Notes: a model not told the origin generated them from the sequence alone. Shown: positions 53,510 to 64,000, counted from the stretch's first letter. The stretch: 64,000 nt of DNA from Aeromonas eucrenophila (GCF_000819865.1 NZ_CDDF01000001.1:256036-320035); one strand, 5' to 3'. Numbers and translations: made by a program.

Positions 53510-54982
53510 TCAACCACCAAACAGATGGTTGCTGAGGAGGAACAGGCCACCGGAAAGCGCCATGGTCAACGGCAGGGTCAGCACCCAGGCCATCAAAATG
53601 GTCTTGATGGTCTGGCTCTGCAGGCCCGACTTGTTCGCTACCATGGTCCCTGCTACCGCAGAGGAGAGAATATGCGTAGTCGAAACCGGCATCCCGGTCA
53701 GACTCGCCACGCCGATGGAGGCTGCAGCGGTGATCTGGGCGGCAATCCCTTGGCTATAGGTCATACCGGAAGAACCGATCTTCTCGCCTACCGTGTAGAC
53801 GATACGACGCCAGCCCACCATGGTGCCACAACCCAGCGCCAGAGCGATGGAGACGATGACCCAGGTCGGCGCGTATTCGGCCGTTGCGGTCAGGTCTTTG
53901 CGCCATTTGGCCAGGTCGGTCAGCTCCTTGGCCGGCAGCGGCAGCTTGGAGACCTTGCGAGCGGTATCGTCGATACAGAGCAGCAGACGACGCACTTCAC
54001 GGCGATCGGTCAGATCCATCTGCTCATAGGTACGCACCTTGCCCAGACGGCTGTTCAGCGTGGCCATGGCTTCCAGGGCATCACCGGCCTCACAGTGAGT
54101 CATCAGCTCTTCCTGGGCATGTGCCGGAACGCTGAAGTTGACCACCTGGGAGACCACTTCATGGTTACGCTGATAGATTTCCATGATGCGCTGGCTGGCA
54201 TCCTGGGTTCTGTCCAGATCGTAGGAGCGGCTATTCATGTCCAGCGCGAAGTAGGCGGGAGCCACACAAATCAGCACCAGCATCACCAGGCCTATGCCCT
54301 TCTGACCGTCGTTGGAGCCGTGCACGAAGCTGACCCCCATGGCGGAACAGATAAGCGTGACACGGGCCCAAAACGGCGGATGCTTCTTGCCGTCCACCAG
54401 CAGACGCTCTTCCGGGGTCTTGTGGATCTTGCTGCCCAGCCAGACGCGCTTCATGGCGAACAGCAGCAAGGCGGCGATGATGAAGCCCACGGTAGGAGAA
54501 ATAATGAGGGAGAGCATGATGTCGATGGCTTTACCGACGTTGATGCCCTCTGTCAGAGGCTGATTGCTCATCCAGGCATAGGCACCGCCTACCCCCAGGA
54601 TGGAACCGATCAGGGTGTGAGAGCTGGACGCCGGAATGCCGAAGAACCAGGTACCCAGGTTCCAGACAATGGCGGAGAACAGCAGGGAGAACACCATGAT
54701 CAGACCCTGAGTAGAGTCCATGCCCAATAACAGATCGATGGGCAGCAGATGAACGATGGCGTATGCCACCCCCAATCCACCCATCATGACCCCGGCGAAG
54801 TTGAACAGACCGGAAGCCACTACCGCAGTGTGTGCAGGCATAGCCTTGGTATAGATAACCGTTGCTACCGCGTTGGCGGTATCGTGAAAGCCATTGATGA
54901 ATTCATAGGCAAGCACAAAAAAAACGGCCAATACCAAACCGATTGACCACCACAAACCCAAACCACTAAACATTTCAAACAT
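53510..54982 (-). CDS. pit: inorganic phosphate transporter, PiT family
   Basis: This 490-residue inner-membrane transporter has the two PiT signatures (GFHDTANAVAT near the N-terminus and VHGSNDGQKGIG in the middle) and about ten hydrophobic segments. A large soluble region (about 260-385) separates the two halves. Low-affinity, proton-coupled uptake of metal phosphate is the family role. The start at 54982 begins MFEMFSG; the upstream ATG at 55039 gives an unlikely N-terminus. The long leader contains a terminator-like hairpin. Confidence 0.93.
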   Translation of the reverse strand: MFEMFSGLGLWWSIGLVLAVFFVLAYEFINGFHDTANAVATVIYTKAMPAHTAVVASGLFNFAGVMMGGLGVAYAIVHLLPIDLLLGMDSTQGLIMVFSLLFSAIVWNLGTWFFGIPASSSHTLIGSILGVGGAYAWMSNQPLTEGINVGKAIDIMLSLIISPTVGFIIAALLLFAMKRVWLGSKIHKTPEERLLVDGKKHPPFWARVTLICSAMGVSFVHGSNDGQKGIGLVMLVLICVAPAYFALDMNSRSYDLDRTQDASQRIMEIYQRNHEVVSQVVNFSVPAHAQEELMTHCEAGDALEAMATLNSRLGKVRTYEQMDLTDRREVRRLLLCIDDTARKVSKLPLPAKELTDLAKWRKDLTATAEYAPTWVIVSIALALGCGTMVGWRRIVYTVGEKIGSSGMTYSQGIAAQITAAASIGVASLTGMPVSTTHILSSAVAGTMVANKSGLQSQTIKTILMAWVLTLPLTMALSGGLFLLSNHLFGG

Positions 54983-55065
54983 AAAAACGAACCTGTTTAT
55001 GAGTTGCGGCGGATTATGCCAGAAGGCTCGGTGCGCCATACCCGTTGTTGAAATATTTCAGTAAG

Positions 55066-55118
55066 AAAAAAAAAGGGCATTCCGTCAGAAAATGTCTTAG
55101 GGCCTGTAGGAATGCGCC
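55066..55118 (-). terminator. terminator-like hairpin in pit upstream region
   Basis: On the minus strand GGCGCATTCC pairs with GGAATGCCC across a 25-base loop, followed by nine T residues. It lies 84 bases upstream of the pit start and well after the dcd terminator, so it could be an attenuator or end a short RNA. Confidence 0.55.
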
Positions 55119-55293
55119 TTGTCGAAGATTAATTAAAGCCCATTCGACAATTATGGAAAGGCTTCAATCAGACCTATTCAATCAATAAACGACTGTTTTT
55201 CGCTGCACTTCCCTCAATGCGCCGGAGCACAATCGAGCAAGAATACGCCACAACCAGCAGTGTCGCGTCCCTCTGTAACCAGGAAAAACAACA

Positions 55294-55311
55294 AGGGTGC
55301 CTTGGCACCCT
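55294..55311 (-). terminator. terminator of dcd
   Basis: AGGGTGCC and GGCACCCT are adjacent inverted arms, then TTGTTGTTTTT on the minus strand. It lies 31 bases after dcd. Confidence 0.75.
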
Positions 55312-55341
55312 TCATCAACACGAACAGCAAAAGAGACACCG

Positions 55342-55923
55342 TCAGTCCTGGCTCATCCGACTGGCCACGGCCCCTTGCTGACTCTTGTACTTGGCGTTTT
55401 CCCGCTTGTTGTACGGGCGGGCAGCGACCCCTGAGAGCATCTCGAAGTTGAGCGCCCCTATCTTCATCTTGGGGCGCAGCGCCAGCGGCAGCTTGCCGCC
55501 ATTGTAGAACTCCAGCACGATGCGACCGGACCAGCCCGGATCGATGCGGTGGGCGGTGACGTGCACCATCAAGCCCAGGCGTGCCAGGGAGGAGCGACCA
55601 TCCAGCCAGCCAACGATATCCGCCGGCAGGGTCACGGATTCATAGGTCACCGCCAACGCCAGCTGACCCGGGTGCAGATAGAAGGCTTCCCCGTCCGGGA
55701 TATGGATCTCGTCGCTCATCACCCGATCGATGGCATCGGCCATCTCACTGCTCGGGCCGCTGAGATCGATGTAGGGGGCGGTGTGATCGCGAAACACCCT
55801 AAACTCGTTGCCAAGCAGCACATCGACGCTGACGCCACTGATCCGCTCAATGCCGGGTCTCGGCTCAATCACTATCTTGCCTTCATCCAGATGGCGTTCG
55901 ATATCGGTATCACAAAGACGCAT
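55342..55923 (-). CDS. dcd: dCTP deaminase
   Basis: This 193-residue enzyme deaminates dCTP to dUTP for thymidylate synthesis. Motifs are LLGNEFRVF, the substrate loop [12 protein letters not shown] and the catalytic Glu in [11 protein letters not shown]. The length equals E. coli Dcd. As in E. coli it is next to udk, here with a terminator between them. Confidence 0.95.
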   Translation of the reverse strand: MRLCDTDIERHLDEGKIVIEPRPGIERISGVSVDVLLGNEFRVFRDHTAPYIDLSGPSSEMADAIDRVMSDEIHIPDGEAFYLHPGQLALAVTYESVTLPADIVGWLDGRSSLARLGLMVHVTAHRIDPGWSGRIVLEFYNGGKLPLALRPKMKIGALNFEMLSGVAARPYNKRENAKYKSQQGAVASRMSQD

Positions 55924-55953
55924 TGGGCGACTCTCCTGATAAATGATTCATTT

Positions 55954-55978
55954 AAAAAAGCCGGGCATCGCCCGGCTT
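55954..55978 (-). terminator. terminator of udk
   Basis: AAGCCGGGC / GCCCGGCTT with a T-run on the minus strand, eight bases after udk. Confidence 0.88.
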
Positions 55979-55986
55979 GTAGCATC

Positions 55987-56631
55987 TTATCCGATCAACA
56001 TGTGGCGGATACGCGCCTTGAGCATGTCGATGGCGATGCGATTCTTGCCTCCGCGAGGCACGATCACATCCGCGTACTGCTTGGACGGATCGATGAACTG
56101 CATGAACATGGGGCGTACCGTCTTCTGGTACTGCTTGAGCACGGAATCCATGGTACGGCCGCGCTCCTGCACGTCGCGCACCAGACGGCGCAACAGGCAG
56201 ATGTCGAGGGGCGTATCCATGAAGATGGAGGCATCCATCAGCTCCCGCAGACGGCTATCGGTCAGCAGCAGGATCCCTTCCAGGATGATGACCCGGCGCG
56301 GGGCGAAGGCAGTGACCTCGCTCATGCGGGTGTGTTCGGTATAGGAGTACTGGGGAATGTTGACCGCGTCGCCTTTCACCAGCTGAGTCAGATGCTGCAC
56401 CAGCAGATCGTGATCCAGGGCATTGGGATGGTCATAGTTGGTCTTGACCCGCTCTTCCATGGTCAGGTGGGTCTGATCACGGTAGTAGCAATCCTCGGTG
56501 ATCACACCAATCTGACCTGCGCCCAGTTCGGCCACCAGCTCTTCATAAATGGTTTGAGCGATAAGACTCTTGCCGGATGCGGATGCACCAGCAATACCGA
56601 TGATCACACACGAATGTTGAGTATCAGACAT
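55987..56631 (-). CDS. udk: uridine kinase
   Basis: This 214-residue kinase phosphorylates uridine and cytidine in the salvage pathway. It has a P-loop [11 protein letters not shown], the substrate motifs YDHPNALD and [12 protein letters not shown]. Standard length. Confidence 0.95.
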   Translation of the reverse strand: MSDTQHSCVIIGIAGASASGKSLIAQTIYEELVAELGAGQIGVITEDCYYRDQTHLTMEERVKTNYDHPNALDHDLLVQHLTQLVKGDAVNIPQYSYTEHTRMSEVTAFAPRRVIILEGILLLTDSRLRELMDASIFMDTPLDICLLRRLVRDVQERGRTMDSVLKQYQKTVRPMFMQFIDPSKQYADVIVPRGGKNRIAIDMLKARIRHMLIG

Positions 56632-56685
56632 TGAAAATACCTAAGGAGAAGAGCACTGGGGATTGTTTAAACCGATCCATTATAT

Positions 56686-56710
56686 AAAAAAGGGTGGGCC
56701 ATGCCCACCC
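56686..56710 (-). terminator. terminator of apbC
   Basis: GGGTGGGC pairs with GCCCACCC on the minus strand and T residues follow, 29 bases after apbC. Confidence 0.82.
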
Positions 56711-56739
56711 CAAATCCATTGCAATCGGCCAACAGCCGA

Positions 56740-57822
56740 TTATTCGTCCAGCGCCACCGTGTAGAGCGGGGTCGCAATCGGTTTACCGCTGAAATAGAGC
56801 TCCGCACTGACCCGGCGGGCCAGCTTGAGGTAAGCCTCAGCCAACTCCCCTTCCGGCGCACCGAACATGGTGGGAGTCCCATTGTCCATGTGCTGACGGA
56901 TGTCGATGTGCAGCGGCAGCTGGCCAAGCAGTGCCACTTGATACTGCTCTGCCATCTTCTGGCCGCCACCGGTCCCGAACAGCGCCTCGTGATGACCGCA
57001 GGCGCTGCAGACGTGATAACTCATGTTCTCTATGATGCCGAGCACCGGCACATGCACCTTGTTGAACATGGCGATGCCCTTGCGTGCGTCCGCCAGCGCC
57101 ACGTCCTGCGGGGTGGTGATGATCAGCGCCGCCGTGGTGGGTACCTGCTGGGCCAGGGTGAGCTGGATGTCCCCTGTGCCCGGCGGCATGTCCACCACCA
57201 GGTAATCTACCTCGCCCCAGCGGGTCTCGTGCAGGATCTGCGCCAGCGCCTTGCTCGCCATGGGACCGCGCCAGATGGTGGCATCCTGCTCGGCCACCAG
57301 GTAACCGATGCTGTTGCTCTTGAGGCCACAGGCCATCACCGGCTCCATGGTCTTGCCGTCGCGGCTGCCGGGACGCTCCTTGAGGGTGCCCATCATGGTC
57401 GGAATGGAGGGGCCATAGATGTCCGCATCCAGGATGGCGACCCGCGCCCCCTCCCTGCTCAGCGCCAGCGCCAGGTTGACGGCGGTGGTGGACTTGCCCA
57501 CCCCGCCCTTGCCGGAGGCCACCACCAGGATGTTGCGAATACCCTGCACCGCCGCCAGCTGCTGGGCACGGGGCATGCTCGCCACCTCGATGTCGCATTG
57601 CCAGTCGATGGCGGCGGTTCCCGTTGCGATACGCAGGCGGGAATCGAAGTCTTGCTTAATCTGCTCAAACAGGGAGCGCCCGGCAAACGGCAGCACCAGC
57701 TTGATGGTCAGGCGCTGCTCATGATGCTCGATGGCACGCACGAAACCGGCCGCCACCAGATCTTTGCCCCACCCTGCCGGCTTAAATTCGGCAAGGATCT
57801 GTTTTACTGAATCAATCACCAT
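56740..57822 (-). CDS. apbC: iron-sulphur cluster carrier ApbC (Mrp/NBP35 family)
   Basis: This 360-residue P-loop ATPase carries Fe-S clusters. It has an N-terminal DUF59/MIP18-like domain (about 1-90), a deviant Walker A GKGGVGKST and a cluster-binding CxxC (VCSACGHHEALFG). In E. coli mrp is also divergent from metG. Confidence 0.94.
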   Translation of the reverse strand: MVIDSVKQILAEFKPAGWGKDLVAAGFVRAIEHHEQRLTIKLVLPFAGRSLFEQIKQDFDSRLRIATGTAAIDWQCDIEVASMPRAQQLAAVQGIRNILVVASGKGGVGKSTTAVNLALALSREGARVAILDADIYGPSIPTMMGTLKERPGSRDGKTMEPVMACGLKSNSIGYLVAEQDATIWRGPMASKALAQILHETRWGEVDYLVVDMPPGTGDIQLTLAQQVPTTAALIITTPQDVALADARKGIAMFNKVHVPVLGIIENMSYHVCSACGHHEALFGTGGGQKMAEQYQVALLGQLPLHIDIRQHMDNGTPTMFGAPEGELAEAYLKLARRVSAELYFSGKPIATPLYTVALDE

Positions 57823-58007
57823 TAACTCCCCATTATGTTGTCGTTATGCTGAGGTGAACGGTTACCGCACACAAATCAGTGGCTTGACTGCGGATCCGGG
57901 ATGCCCTCTGCCGCGCCAGGCAAGGCCACAACCCTAGGCAGGCCGCCCCCAATTCGGGTAACATGCACGGCACTGTATCATCCCAACAGGCACATAAAGA
58001 ACGTATT

Positions 58008-60041
58008 ATGGCAACTGATCCTCGTACAATGCTGGTAACCTGCGCCCTCCCCTATGCCAATGGCTCCATCCATCTCGGTCACATGCTGGAACACATCCAG
58101 GCCGATATCTGGGTTCGTTATCAGCGAATGCGTGGCCATCAGGTGCATTTCGTCTGTGCCGACGATGCGCACGGCACCCCCATCATGCTCAAGGCGCAGC
58201 AGCTCGGGATCACCCCGGAAGCGATGATCGCGGCCGTGTCCGAAGAACATCAGACGGATTTCGCCGGCTTCAACATCAGCTTTGACAACTATCACTCCAC
58301 CCACAGCGACGAGAACCGCGAGCTGGCGGGGCTGATCTACGGGCGCCTGAAAGAGGGCGACTTCATCAAGGGCCGTACCATCACCCAGCTGTTCGATCCG
58401 GAAAAGTCCATGTTCCTGCCGGACCGCTTCGTCAAGGGCACCTGTCCCAAGTGCAAGTCCCCCGAGCAATACGGTGACAACTGCGACGCTTGCGGTGCCA
58501 CCTACAGCCCGACCGAGCTCATCGATCCGAAATCCGCCGTCTCGGGTGCGACCCCGGTGATGAAGGACTCCGAGCACTTCTTCTTCGACCTGCCCCAGTT
58601 TGAAACCTGGCTCGCCGGCTGGGTGCGCGGCTCCGGCGCCATCCAGGAAGAGATGGCCAACAAGATGCAGGAGTGGTTCGAGAGCGGCCTGCAGCAGTGG
58701 GACATCACCCGCGATGCCCCCTACTTCGGTTTCGAAATTCCCGGGGCGCCGGGCAAGTACTTCTACGTCTGGCTGGATGCCCCCATCGGCTACATGGCGT
58801 CGTTCAAGAACCTGTGCAACAAGCGCGGCGACATCGACTTCGACAGCTACTGGAAGAAGGACTCCACCGCCGAGCTCTATCACTTCATCGGCAAGGACAT
58901 CGCATACTTCCACTGCCTGTTCTGGCCAGCCATGCTGGAAGGCGCGGGTTTCCGCCAGCCGACCAAGGTCAACGTACACGGCTATGTGACCGTCAACGGC
59001 GCCAAGATGTCCAAGTCCAAGGGCACCTTCATCAAGGCGAGCACCTACCTCAAGCACCTGGATCCCGAGTGCCTGCGTTACTACTACGCCGCCAAGCTCA
59101 ACAGCCGCATCGACGATCTGGATCTGAACCTTGAAGACTTCGTGCAGCGGGTCAACGCCGACGTGGTCAACAAGCTGGTCAACCTGGCCTCCCGTAATGC
59201 CGGCTTTATCGCCAAGCGTTTCGACGGCAAGCTGGCCGAGACCTGCGCCGAACCCGAGCTCTACGCCGAATTTGCCAACGCCAGCGCCTCCATCAGCGAA
59301 GCCTATGAAACCCGCGAGTTCAGCCGTGCCATTCGCGAAATCATGGCCCTGGCCGACAAGGCGAACCGCTACGTCGACGACAAGGCGCCCTGGGTGCTGG
59401 CCAAGCAGGAAGGCGCGGACGCCGAGCTGCAAGCGGTCTGCTCCGTCGGCATCAACCTGTTCCGGGTGCTGATGGCCTACCTCAAGCCTGTCATGCCGCT
59501 CTTGGCCGAGCGCGCCGAAGCCTTCCTCGGCGAGACCCTCAGCTGGGATGCCGTGGCCCTGCCGCTCACCAACCACCAGCTGGCCCCGTTCAAGGCGCTG
59601 TTCGCCCGCATCGAGCCCGCCAAGATTGAAGCCATGGTGGAAGCCTCCAAGGACGATCTGGCCAAGGAGCAGAACAAGAAGCCCGTTGGCCCACTCGCGG
59701 ATGACCCCATCAGCGAAACCATCTCTTATGAGGATTTTGCCAAGCTGGACTTGCGCGTCGCGCTCATCAAGAAGGCCGAAGCCGTGCCGGAAGCGGAAAA
59801 ACTGCTGAAACTGCAGCTGGATCTCGGTGGTGAGACCCGCCAGGTGTTCGCCGGCATCAAGTCCGCCTACAACCCCGAAGATCTGGAAGGCAAGCTGACC
59901 GTGATGGTGGCCAACCTGGCACCGCGCAAGATGCGCTTTGGCATGTCAGAAGGCATGGTGCTGGCCGCAGGCCCGGGCGGCAAGGATCTCTGGATCCTGG
60001 AGCCGCAAGAAGGCGCCCAGCCCGGCATGCGCGTCAAGTAA
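58008..60041 (+). CDS. metG: methionyl-tRNA synthetase
   Basis: This 677-residue class I synthetase charges tRNA-Met. It has HIGH-type HLGH ([10 protein letters not shown]), a zinc knuckle with CPKC and CDAC, KMSKSKG and a C-terminal EMAP-like tRNA-binding dimer domain (about 575-677). The start at 58008 gives exactly the E. coli length; an ATG at 57963 is in frame but unlikely. Confidence 0.97.
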   Translation: MATDPRTMLVTCALPYANGSIHLGHMLEHIQADIWVRYQRMRGHQVHFVCADDAHGTPIMLKAQQLGITPEAMIAAVSEEHQTDFAGFNISFDNYHSTHSDENRELAGLIYGRLKEGDFIKGRTITQLFDPEKSMFLPDRFVKGTCPKCKSPEQYGDNCDACGATYSPTELIDPKSAVSGATPVMKDSEHFFFDLPQFETWLAGWVRGSGAIQEEMANKMQEWFESGLQQWDITRDAPYFGFEIPGAPGKYFYVWLDAPIGYMASFKNLCNKRGDIDFDSYWKKDSTAELYHFIGKDIAYFHCLFWPAMLEGAGFRQPTKVNVHGYVTVNGAKMSKSKGTFIKASTYLKHLDPECLRYYYAAKLNSRIDDLDLNLEDFVQRVNADVVNKLVNLASRNAGFIAKRFDGKLAETCAEPELYAEFANASASISEAYETREFSRAIREIMALADKANRYVDDKAPWVLAKQEGADAELQAVCSVGINLFRVLMAYLKPVMPLLAERAEAFLGETLSWDAVALPLTNHQLAPFKALFARIEPAKIEAMVEASKDDLAKEQNKKPVGPLADDPISETISYEDFAKLDLRVALIKKAEAVPEAEKLLKLQLDLGGETRQVFAGIKSAYNPEDLEGKLTVMVANLAPRKMRFGMSEGMVLAAGPGGKDLWILEPQEGAQPGMRVK

Positions 60042-60067
60042 GCGCAGCCCAGGATGCAGTGATCAAA

Positions 60068-60091
60068 AAGAGAGGCCCGAGGGCCTCTCTT
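60068..60091. terminator. bidirectional terminator between metG and CHAD gene
   Basis: AAGAGAGGCCC and GGGCCTCTCTT flank GA, with A and T runs on both sides. Confidence 0.9.
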
Positions 60092-60128
60092 TTCATTTCA
60101 CCGTTTTGACAAGCCTGGGGGATAACTC

Positions 60129-60887
60129 TCACACCACAGGCTGCATCGCCATCCTGAGCCCCACCAGTTCCGCCTGCTGGCAGTCCAGCTGCTGCAGCTG
60201 ACAGCCCATCGCCGCCTTCAGACGCGCCTGCTGGCGTTGTCTCTTGCCACCGCCCCCCTTGCGGCTCAGCCGTTTGAGCCATTGACGGGCATCTTGCAAC
60301 TGACCGAGCCTGTCTTGCCAGGCGGTCAGCATGACCAGCCAGGCCGGATCCCCTTCCCCCTGCCCCACCAGCAGCTCCACCCCGTAGCGGGTTTGCTTGA
60401 GGATCAACCGCAGCTTGTGCCAATGGCGCAGCTGGCGTTTATGACTGGCAGAGACACCGTCCAGCCCCGGCTCGGCCAGTCCATCGGCAAGGGAGAGCGC
60501 CAGCTGCATCTGAAACAGCGGCAAGGGATTGAAGTCGGCGGGCACCTGCGCCAGCCGATCCAGCCAGCGCTCAAGTCGCACCGTCAGCATGGGGACGCGA
60601 GGGGCCGAGATCCCGTGGGGCTTGCCACCAAAACGCGCCTCATACACCTGGGCATCGCGCAGGGCCGAGAGCTTGCCCGCCGCCCGCATCAGCCGTCGCT
60701 CCAACCCCGGCTGATGGATGAGGGGTCGCCACAGAGCGAGCAAAGCCAACAGGCGACGGGCCGCGATCCGGTAGGCATGCACTTCGGCCGGCGCGGCCTG
60801 TTGACGCAGGGCCAGGGTGGCGGCGCCATATTGATCGATGAGCCGGCGTGCCTGCTCCTGCCATGTCGTCTGTACCATCATCTCCAT
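60129..60887 (-). CDS. CHAD domain protein
   Basis: This 252-residue helical protein is rich in His, Arg and Lys. It contains the CHAD core (VHAYRIAARRLLALLALWRP, LSALRDAQVYEARFG, HWHKLRLILKQTRYG, LGQLQDARQWLKRL). CHAD domains bind polyphosphate; no CYTH triphosphatase is fused here. The start is set by AGGAGG seven bases upstream. Confidence 0.88.
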   Translation of the reverse strand: MEMMVQTTWQEQARRLIDQYGAATLALRQQAAPAEVHAYRIAARRLLALLALWRPLIHQPGLERRLMRAAGKLSALRDAQVYEARFGGKPHGISAPRVPMLTVRLERWLDRLAQVPADFNPLPLFQMQLALSLADGLAEPGLDGVSASHKRQLRHWHKLRLILKQTRYGVELLVGQGEGDPAWLVMLTAWQDRLGQLQDARQWLKRLSRKGGGGKRQRQQARLKAAMGCQLQQLDCQQAELVGLRMAMQPVV

Positions 60888-60901
60888 GCCCCTGCCTCCT
60901 G

Positions 60902-61174
60902 TTAGTTGGTATGAAAGCCCGCACCCGTGGGCGGCGCGGCCTTGGTGCACTCCATGCGGGTCACCGTCGCCGTGCGGGGCCCATGCTCCAGCCAGCCCAG
61001 CATCATCTGTACCTGCTGTTCCGGGCCGGCGATCAGCACCTCGACCGAGCCATCCTCCAGGTTGTAGGCATGGCCTCTTAGCCCCAGCTGCAGCGCACGC
61101 TCCCGGGTGAAGTAACGAAACCCGACCCCCTGCACCTGACCCCAGACCCGAACGACAAACGATTGCTCTCCCAT
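60902..61174 (-). CDS. yccX: acylphosphatase
   Basis: This 90-residue enzyme hydrolyses acyl-phosphates. The substrate-binding Arg is in VWGQVQGVGFRYFTRERA and the catalytic Asn in GHAYNLEDGSVEV. It lies 14 bases from the CHAD gene and probably shares its transcript. In E. coli yccX is also near rlmI. Confidence 0.92.
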   Translation of the reverse strand: MGEQSFVVRVWGQVQGVGFRYFTRERALQLGLRGHAYNLEDGSVEVLIAGPEQQVQMMLGWLEHGPRTATVTRMECTKAAPPTGAGFHTN

Positions 61175-61257
61175 TTTCAGCACCTTTTCCTTAAGAAATT
61201 TCCCTCCAAGGCGATAATGACTGCGACACATCTCCCCTTGCAGGACGCAATATCATT

Positions 61258-62688
61258 ATGAAAGAAGTAAAATTCCGTTGGGTTGACCGCTATCTCATTC
61301 ACCTCACGATCAGCGAAAAATTTCTCATCACCTTCTGGTGCCCGCTCCTGTTCATCGCCTTCCTCACCTGGTATCTGCTGGCCGACAGCCATGATCAGCA
61401 GATGCAGGTTCGGCTGGATCAACTCAAGCAAAGGGTCGAGACCGTCGCCCAGCTGGTGAGCCAGCAGCCCGGCCTCAGCCTGCCCGCCGAGCTCACCCTC
61501 GCCCAGACGGGCAGCACAGGTCTGAGTCAGCAAGGGGATCACTACAGCGTCAGTGCGAGCGCAGGTCAGGCCGGGTTTGTCACCGGCACCCTGGATACCA
61601 GCCGTTACTCCATGTGGGATGGACAGGGAACCACCCTCACCATCATCGCCGTGCTGGCCGCCCTGTTGGCCCTCATCACCCACTACCTGATGACCTTCGT
61701 CTCCGGCGCGCTCTACTCCACCAACAAGGCGCTGCAGACGGTGGCGAACGGCGATCTCACCTTCCGCCTCAACTTCTTCCCGGTGCGGGACGAGTTCTCC
61801 ATCCTGGCGGGCAGCATCGACAGCTTCACCGATCGTCAGCACAAGATAGTGAAGCTGGTGGAAGAGTCCGCCGAGGCGCTCACCATGGCCGCCGACGAGT
61901 TTCGCGAACATGCCAGCGACGGCGAGACCATGGCTCGTTCTCAGCGCCAACACATGGACTCCCTGGCCGCCGCCATGGAGCAGATGTCTGCCGCCATCCG
62001 GGAAGTGGCTCGCAACGCCAACGACACCCTGTTGCAGACTCGCCAGTCCAGCGAAGAGGCCGCCAACGGCGCCGAGCGGGTGGCCCGCACCATCAGCGCC
62101 ATCAGCACCCTGGCCGACGAGATTGGCAACGCCTCCGGCGCAGTCGAGCGGCTGACCCACAATGCCAACCGCATCAACGAAGTGGTCAACGTCATCAACG
62201 CTATCTCCCAGCAGACCAACCTGCTGGCACTCAATGCCGCCATCGAAGCTGCCCGCGCCGGCGAGCAGGGCCGTGGCTTCGCCGTGGTGGCCGACGAGGT
62301 ACGCACCCTCGCCAGCCGCACCCAGCAGGCCACGGTGGAGATCCAGCAGATGATCGAAGAGCTGCAAAGCGGCACTGGGGCGCTCAACGACATCATGGAG
62401 AAGACGGTCGGGCGCGCCGCCAGCAGCCAGCAGCTCATCACCGAGGTGGGGCTGGACATCGACAAGCTGAGCAGCCACAGCGATGCGGTGCTGGAGATGA
62501 GCACCCAGATCGCCACCTCCAGCGAGGAGCAAAGCTCGGTGGCCGAGGAGATCACCCGCAACCTGGATCAGGTTCGCCACGAGGCGAGCCGGGTGGAAGA
62601 GTCGGCCAGCGCCTCTGTGGCCGGCACCTCCGGCCTCAAGGCGACCGCTACCGAACTCAGCCAGGCCATGACCGGCCTGCGGATCTAG
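61258..62688 (+). CDS. methyl-accepting chemotaxis protein
   Basis: This 476-residue receptor has a transmembrane helix at about 22-42, a short periplasmic domain of about 75 residues, a second helix at about 122-145, a HAMP-like linker and a cytoplasmic signalling hairpin. The tip is the conserved [20 protein letters not shown] with [12 protein letters not shown]. The small sensor domain is not a recognised ligand-binding type. It is a solitary gene without che neighbours. Confidence 0.92.
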   Translation: MKEVKFRWVDRYLIHLTISEKFLITFWCPLLFIAFLTWYLLADSHDQQMQVRLDQLKQRVETVAQLVSQQPGLSLPAELTLAQTGSTGLSQQGDHYSVSASAGQAGFVTGTLDTSRYSMWDGQGTTLTIIAVLAALLALITHYLMTFVSGALYSTNKALQTVANGDLTFRLNFFPVRDEFSILAGSIDSFTDRQHKIVKLVEESAEALTMAADEFREHASDGETMARSQRQHMDSLAAAMEQMSAAIREVARNANDTLLQTRQSSEEAANGAERVARTISAISTLADEIGNASGAVERLTHNANRINEVVNVINAISQQTNLLALNAAIEAARAGEQGRGFAVVADEVRTLASRTQQATVEIQQMIEELQSGTGALNDIMEKTVGRAASSQQLITEVGLDIDKLSSHSDAVLEMSTQIATSSEEQSSVAEEITRNLDQVRHEASRVEESASASVAGTSGLKATATELSQAMTGLRI

Positions 62689-62712
62689 TCGGCACAGTCT
62701 CGCAACAATAAA

Positions 62713-62740
62713 AGGGCTCCCCACGGGGAGCCCTGCTTTT
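62713..62740 (+). terminator. terminator of chemotaxis receptor gene
   Basis: AGGGCTCCCC / GGGGAGCCCT around AC, then GCTTTT, 24 bases after the gene. Confidence 0.85.
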
Positions 62741-62862
62741 GGTCCCTTCTTTACCCCGAGAAACACTCGTTCCTCGGCCTGACGAGCGGGATGAAAGCTG
62801 GCTTAAACCCGGCGTTGCCACTAAAATACGCCCCCTCTTCTTTCTGGCATCGGTAAACACCC

Positions 62863-64000
62863 ATGAGCGCTTACATCTACCTCGTCAAAGGCCGCGAAAA
62901 ATCCCTGCTGCGCCGTCACCCCTGGATCTTCTCCAAGGGGATTGAGCGGGTTGAAGGCAACCCCATCGACGGCGATACCGTCGAGATTTACGCCAACGAC
63001 GGCAAGTGGCTCGCCCGTGGGGCCTGGTCGGGCAGCTCCCAGATCCGCGCCCGGGTCTGGACCTTCGACAAAGACGAGACCGTCGATCTGGACTTCTTCC
63101 TCCGTCGCCTCAAATATGCCCAGGAGTCCCGGGATCCGCTGATCAAGCGCCAGGGTCTCACTGGCTATCGTCTGTGCGCCGCCGAGTCTGACGGTCTACC
63201 GGGCCTGACCATCGACCGTTATGCCGACTTCCTGGTGTGCCAAATCCTCTCCGCCGGGGTCGAGTTCCAGCGCGAGCTGATCACCCAAGCCCTGCGTACC
63301 CTCTACCCCGAGTGCAGCATCTATGAGCGCTCCGACGTGGCGGTACGCAAGAAGGAAGGCCTGAAAGAGCGCACCGGCGTCATCCATGGAGAGACCCCGA
63401 CCGAGCCCGTGGTCATCGAAGAGAACGGCGTCAAGATCCTGGTGGACATCCGCAACGGTCACAAGACCGGTTTCTATCTGGATCAGCGTGACAACCGTCA
63501 GGCGGTCTCCAAGTACACCGAAGGCAAGCGGGTGCTCAACTGCTTCAGCTACACCGGTGGTTTTGGCATCTATGCCCTCAAGGGCGGCGCCAGCGAAGTG
63601 GTCAACGTGGATCTCTCCCAGACTGCGCTGGATACCGCTCGCCAGAACGCCGAGCTGAACGGTCTGGATATCAGCAACACCCAGTTCATTCGTCATGATG
63701 TATTCAAACTGCTGCGGGAATACCGCGAGAAGGGCGAGAAGTTCGACGTCATAGTGCTGGATCCGCCGAAGTTTGCCGAGAGCAAGGCCCAACTGCTGGG
63801 TGCCTGCCGCGGCTACAAGGACATCAACATGCTGGCCTTCCAGCTGCTGGCGCCGGGCGGCGTGCTCTTGACCTACTCCTGCTCCGGCCTGATGGAGCAG
63901 AGCCTGTTCCAGAAGATCGTGGCGGATGCCGCGCTCGACGCCGGTCGTGATGCCCAGATCCTGGAGCTCCTGTCCCAAGCTTCCGATCACCCCATCGGCA
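62863..64000 (+). CDS. rlmI: 23S rRNA m5C1962 methyltransferase RlmI (3' end outside window)
   Basis: An open frame from ATG 62863 runs past the window edge with 379 visible codons. An N-terminal PUA domain ([19 protein letters not shown]) precedes the SAM-dependent methyltransferase ([31 protein letters not shown]). E. coli RlmI is 396 residues, so about 17 residues are missing. It methylates C1962 of 23S rRNA. Confidence 0.94.
   Translation, partial: MSAYIYLVKGREKSLLRRHPWIFSKGIERVEGNPIDGDTVEIYANDGKWLARGAWSGSSQIRARVWTFDKDETVDLDFFLRRLKYAQESRDPLIKRQGLTGYRLCAAESDGLPGLTIDRYADFLVCQILSAGVEFQRELITQALRTLYPECSIYERSDVAVRKKEGLKERTGVIHGETPTEPVVIEENGVKILVDIRNGHKTGFYLDQRDNRQAVSKYTEGKRVLNCFSYTGGFGIYALKGGASEVVNVDLSQTALDTARQNAELNGLDISNTQFIRHDVFKLLREYREKGEKFDVIVLDPPKFAESKAQLLGACRGYKDINMLAFQLLAPGGVLLTYSCSGLMEQSLFQKIVADAALDAGRDAQILELLSQASDHPIG

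Noticed and set aside
53498..54730. 410-codon open frame antisense to pit
   Set aside because: The pit frame has both PiT signatures and the expected length.

Overview
This window looks like a stretch of Aeromonas (Gammaproteobacteria) chromosome around the replication terminus. That is an inference from protein content, GC-rich coding and enterobacterial-style gene blocks; no species marker was used. No rRNA, tRNA or CRISPR array was seen. Most of the window is dense housekeeping sequence. The exception is about 23.1-34.8 kb, where the chromosome dimer resolution site dif, a truncated filamentous-phage remnant, two solitary tyrosine recombinases and dif-like sequences are interleaved with core genes.

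Layout. 0-23 kb, mostly plus strand: the end of an unknown gene, msrC, proQ-prc, pepN, a DUF2835 protein, gdhB (large NAD-glutamate dehydrogenase), pyrD, zapC, rlmKL, a glutaredoxin-like gene, uup, a DUF3466 protein with a GlyGly-CTERM tail and rmf; then, on the minus strand, fabA and a lonH/ycbZ-type protease. At 23113-23140 lies a near-perfect dif that also encodes the last residues of a phage-type repressor. It is followed by a divergent small phage gene, a shortened replication-initiator-like gene, a tandem DUF2158 protein and tyrosine recombinase A. 27-33 kb: yebG with a LexA-like box, the lipid-transport locus letA (split in two) and letB (seven MCE repeats), and rsmF. 33-35 kb: a candidate small RNA, a ribbon-helix-helix-like gene and tyrosine recombinase B, whose upstream region holds a 30-bp perfect palindrome with a dif-like core.

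35-45 kb, minus strand: one long block for fatty acid and phospholipid synthesis with linked genes (yceD-rpmF-plsX-fabH-fabD-fabG-acpP-fabF-pabC-mltG-tmk-holB-tatD). 45-64 kb: two secreted proteins of unknown role, the Maf pyrophosphatase yceF, a HAD phosphatase, rluC divergent from rne (RNase E), a Pit phosphate transporter, dcd, udk, apbC, metG, a CHAD protein, acylphosphatase, a chemotaxis receptor and the start of rlmI.

Genes run mostly on the plus strand left of about 20 kb and mostly on the minus strand right of about 34 kb. FtsK-loading (KOPS-like) octamers found by eye also switch strand near 23.1 kb. Both fit replication forks meeting at dif. The strongest leads are the dif/phage junction and the recombinase-B module.
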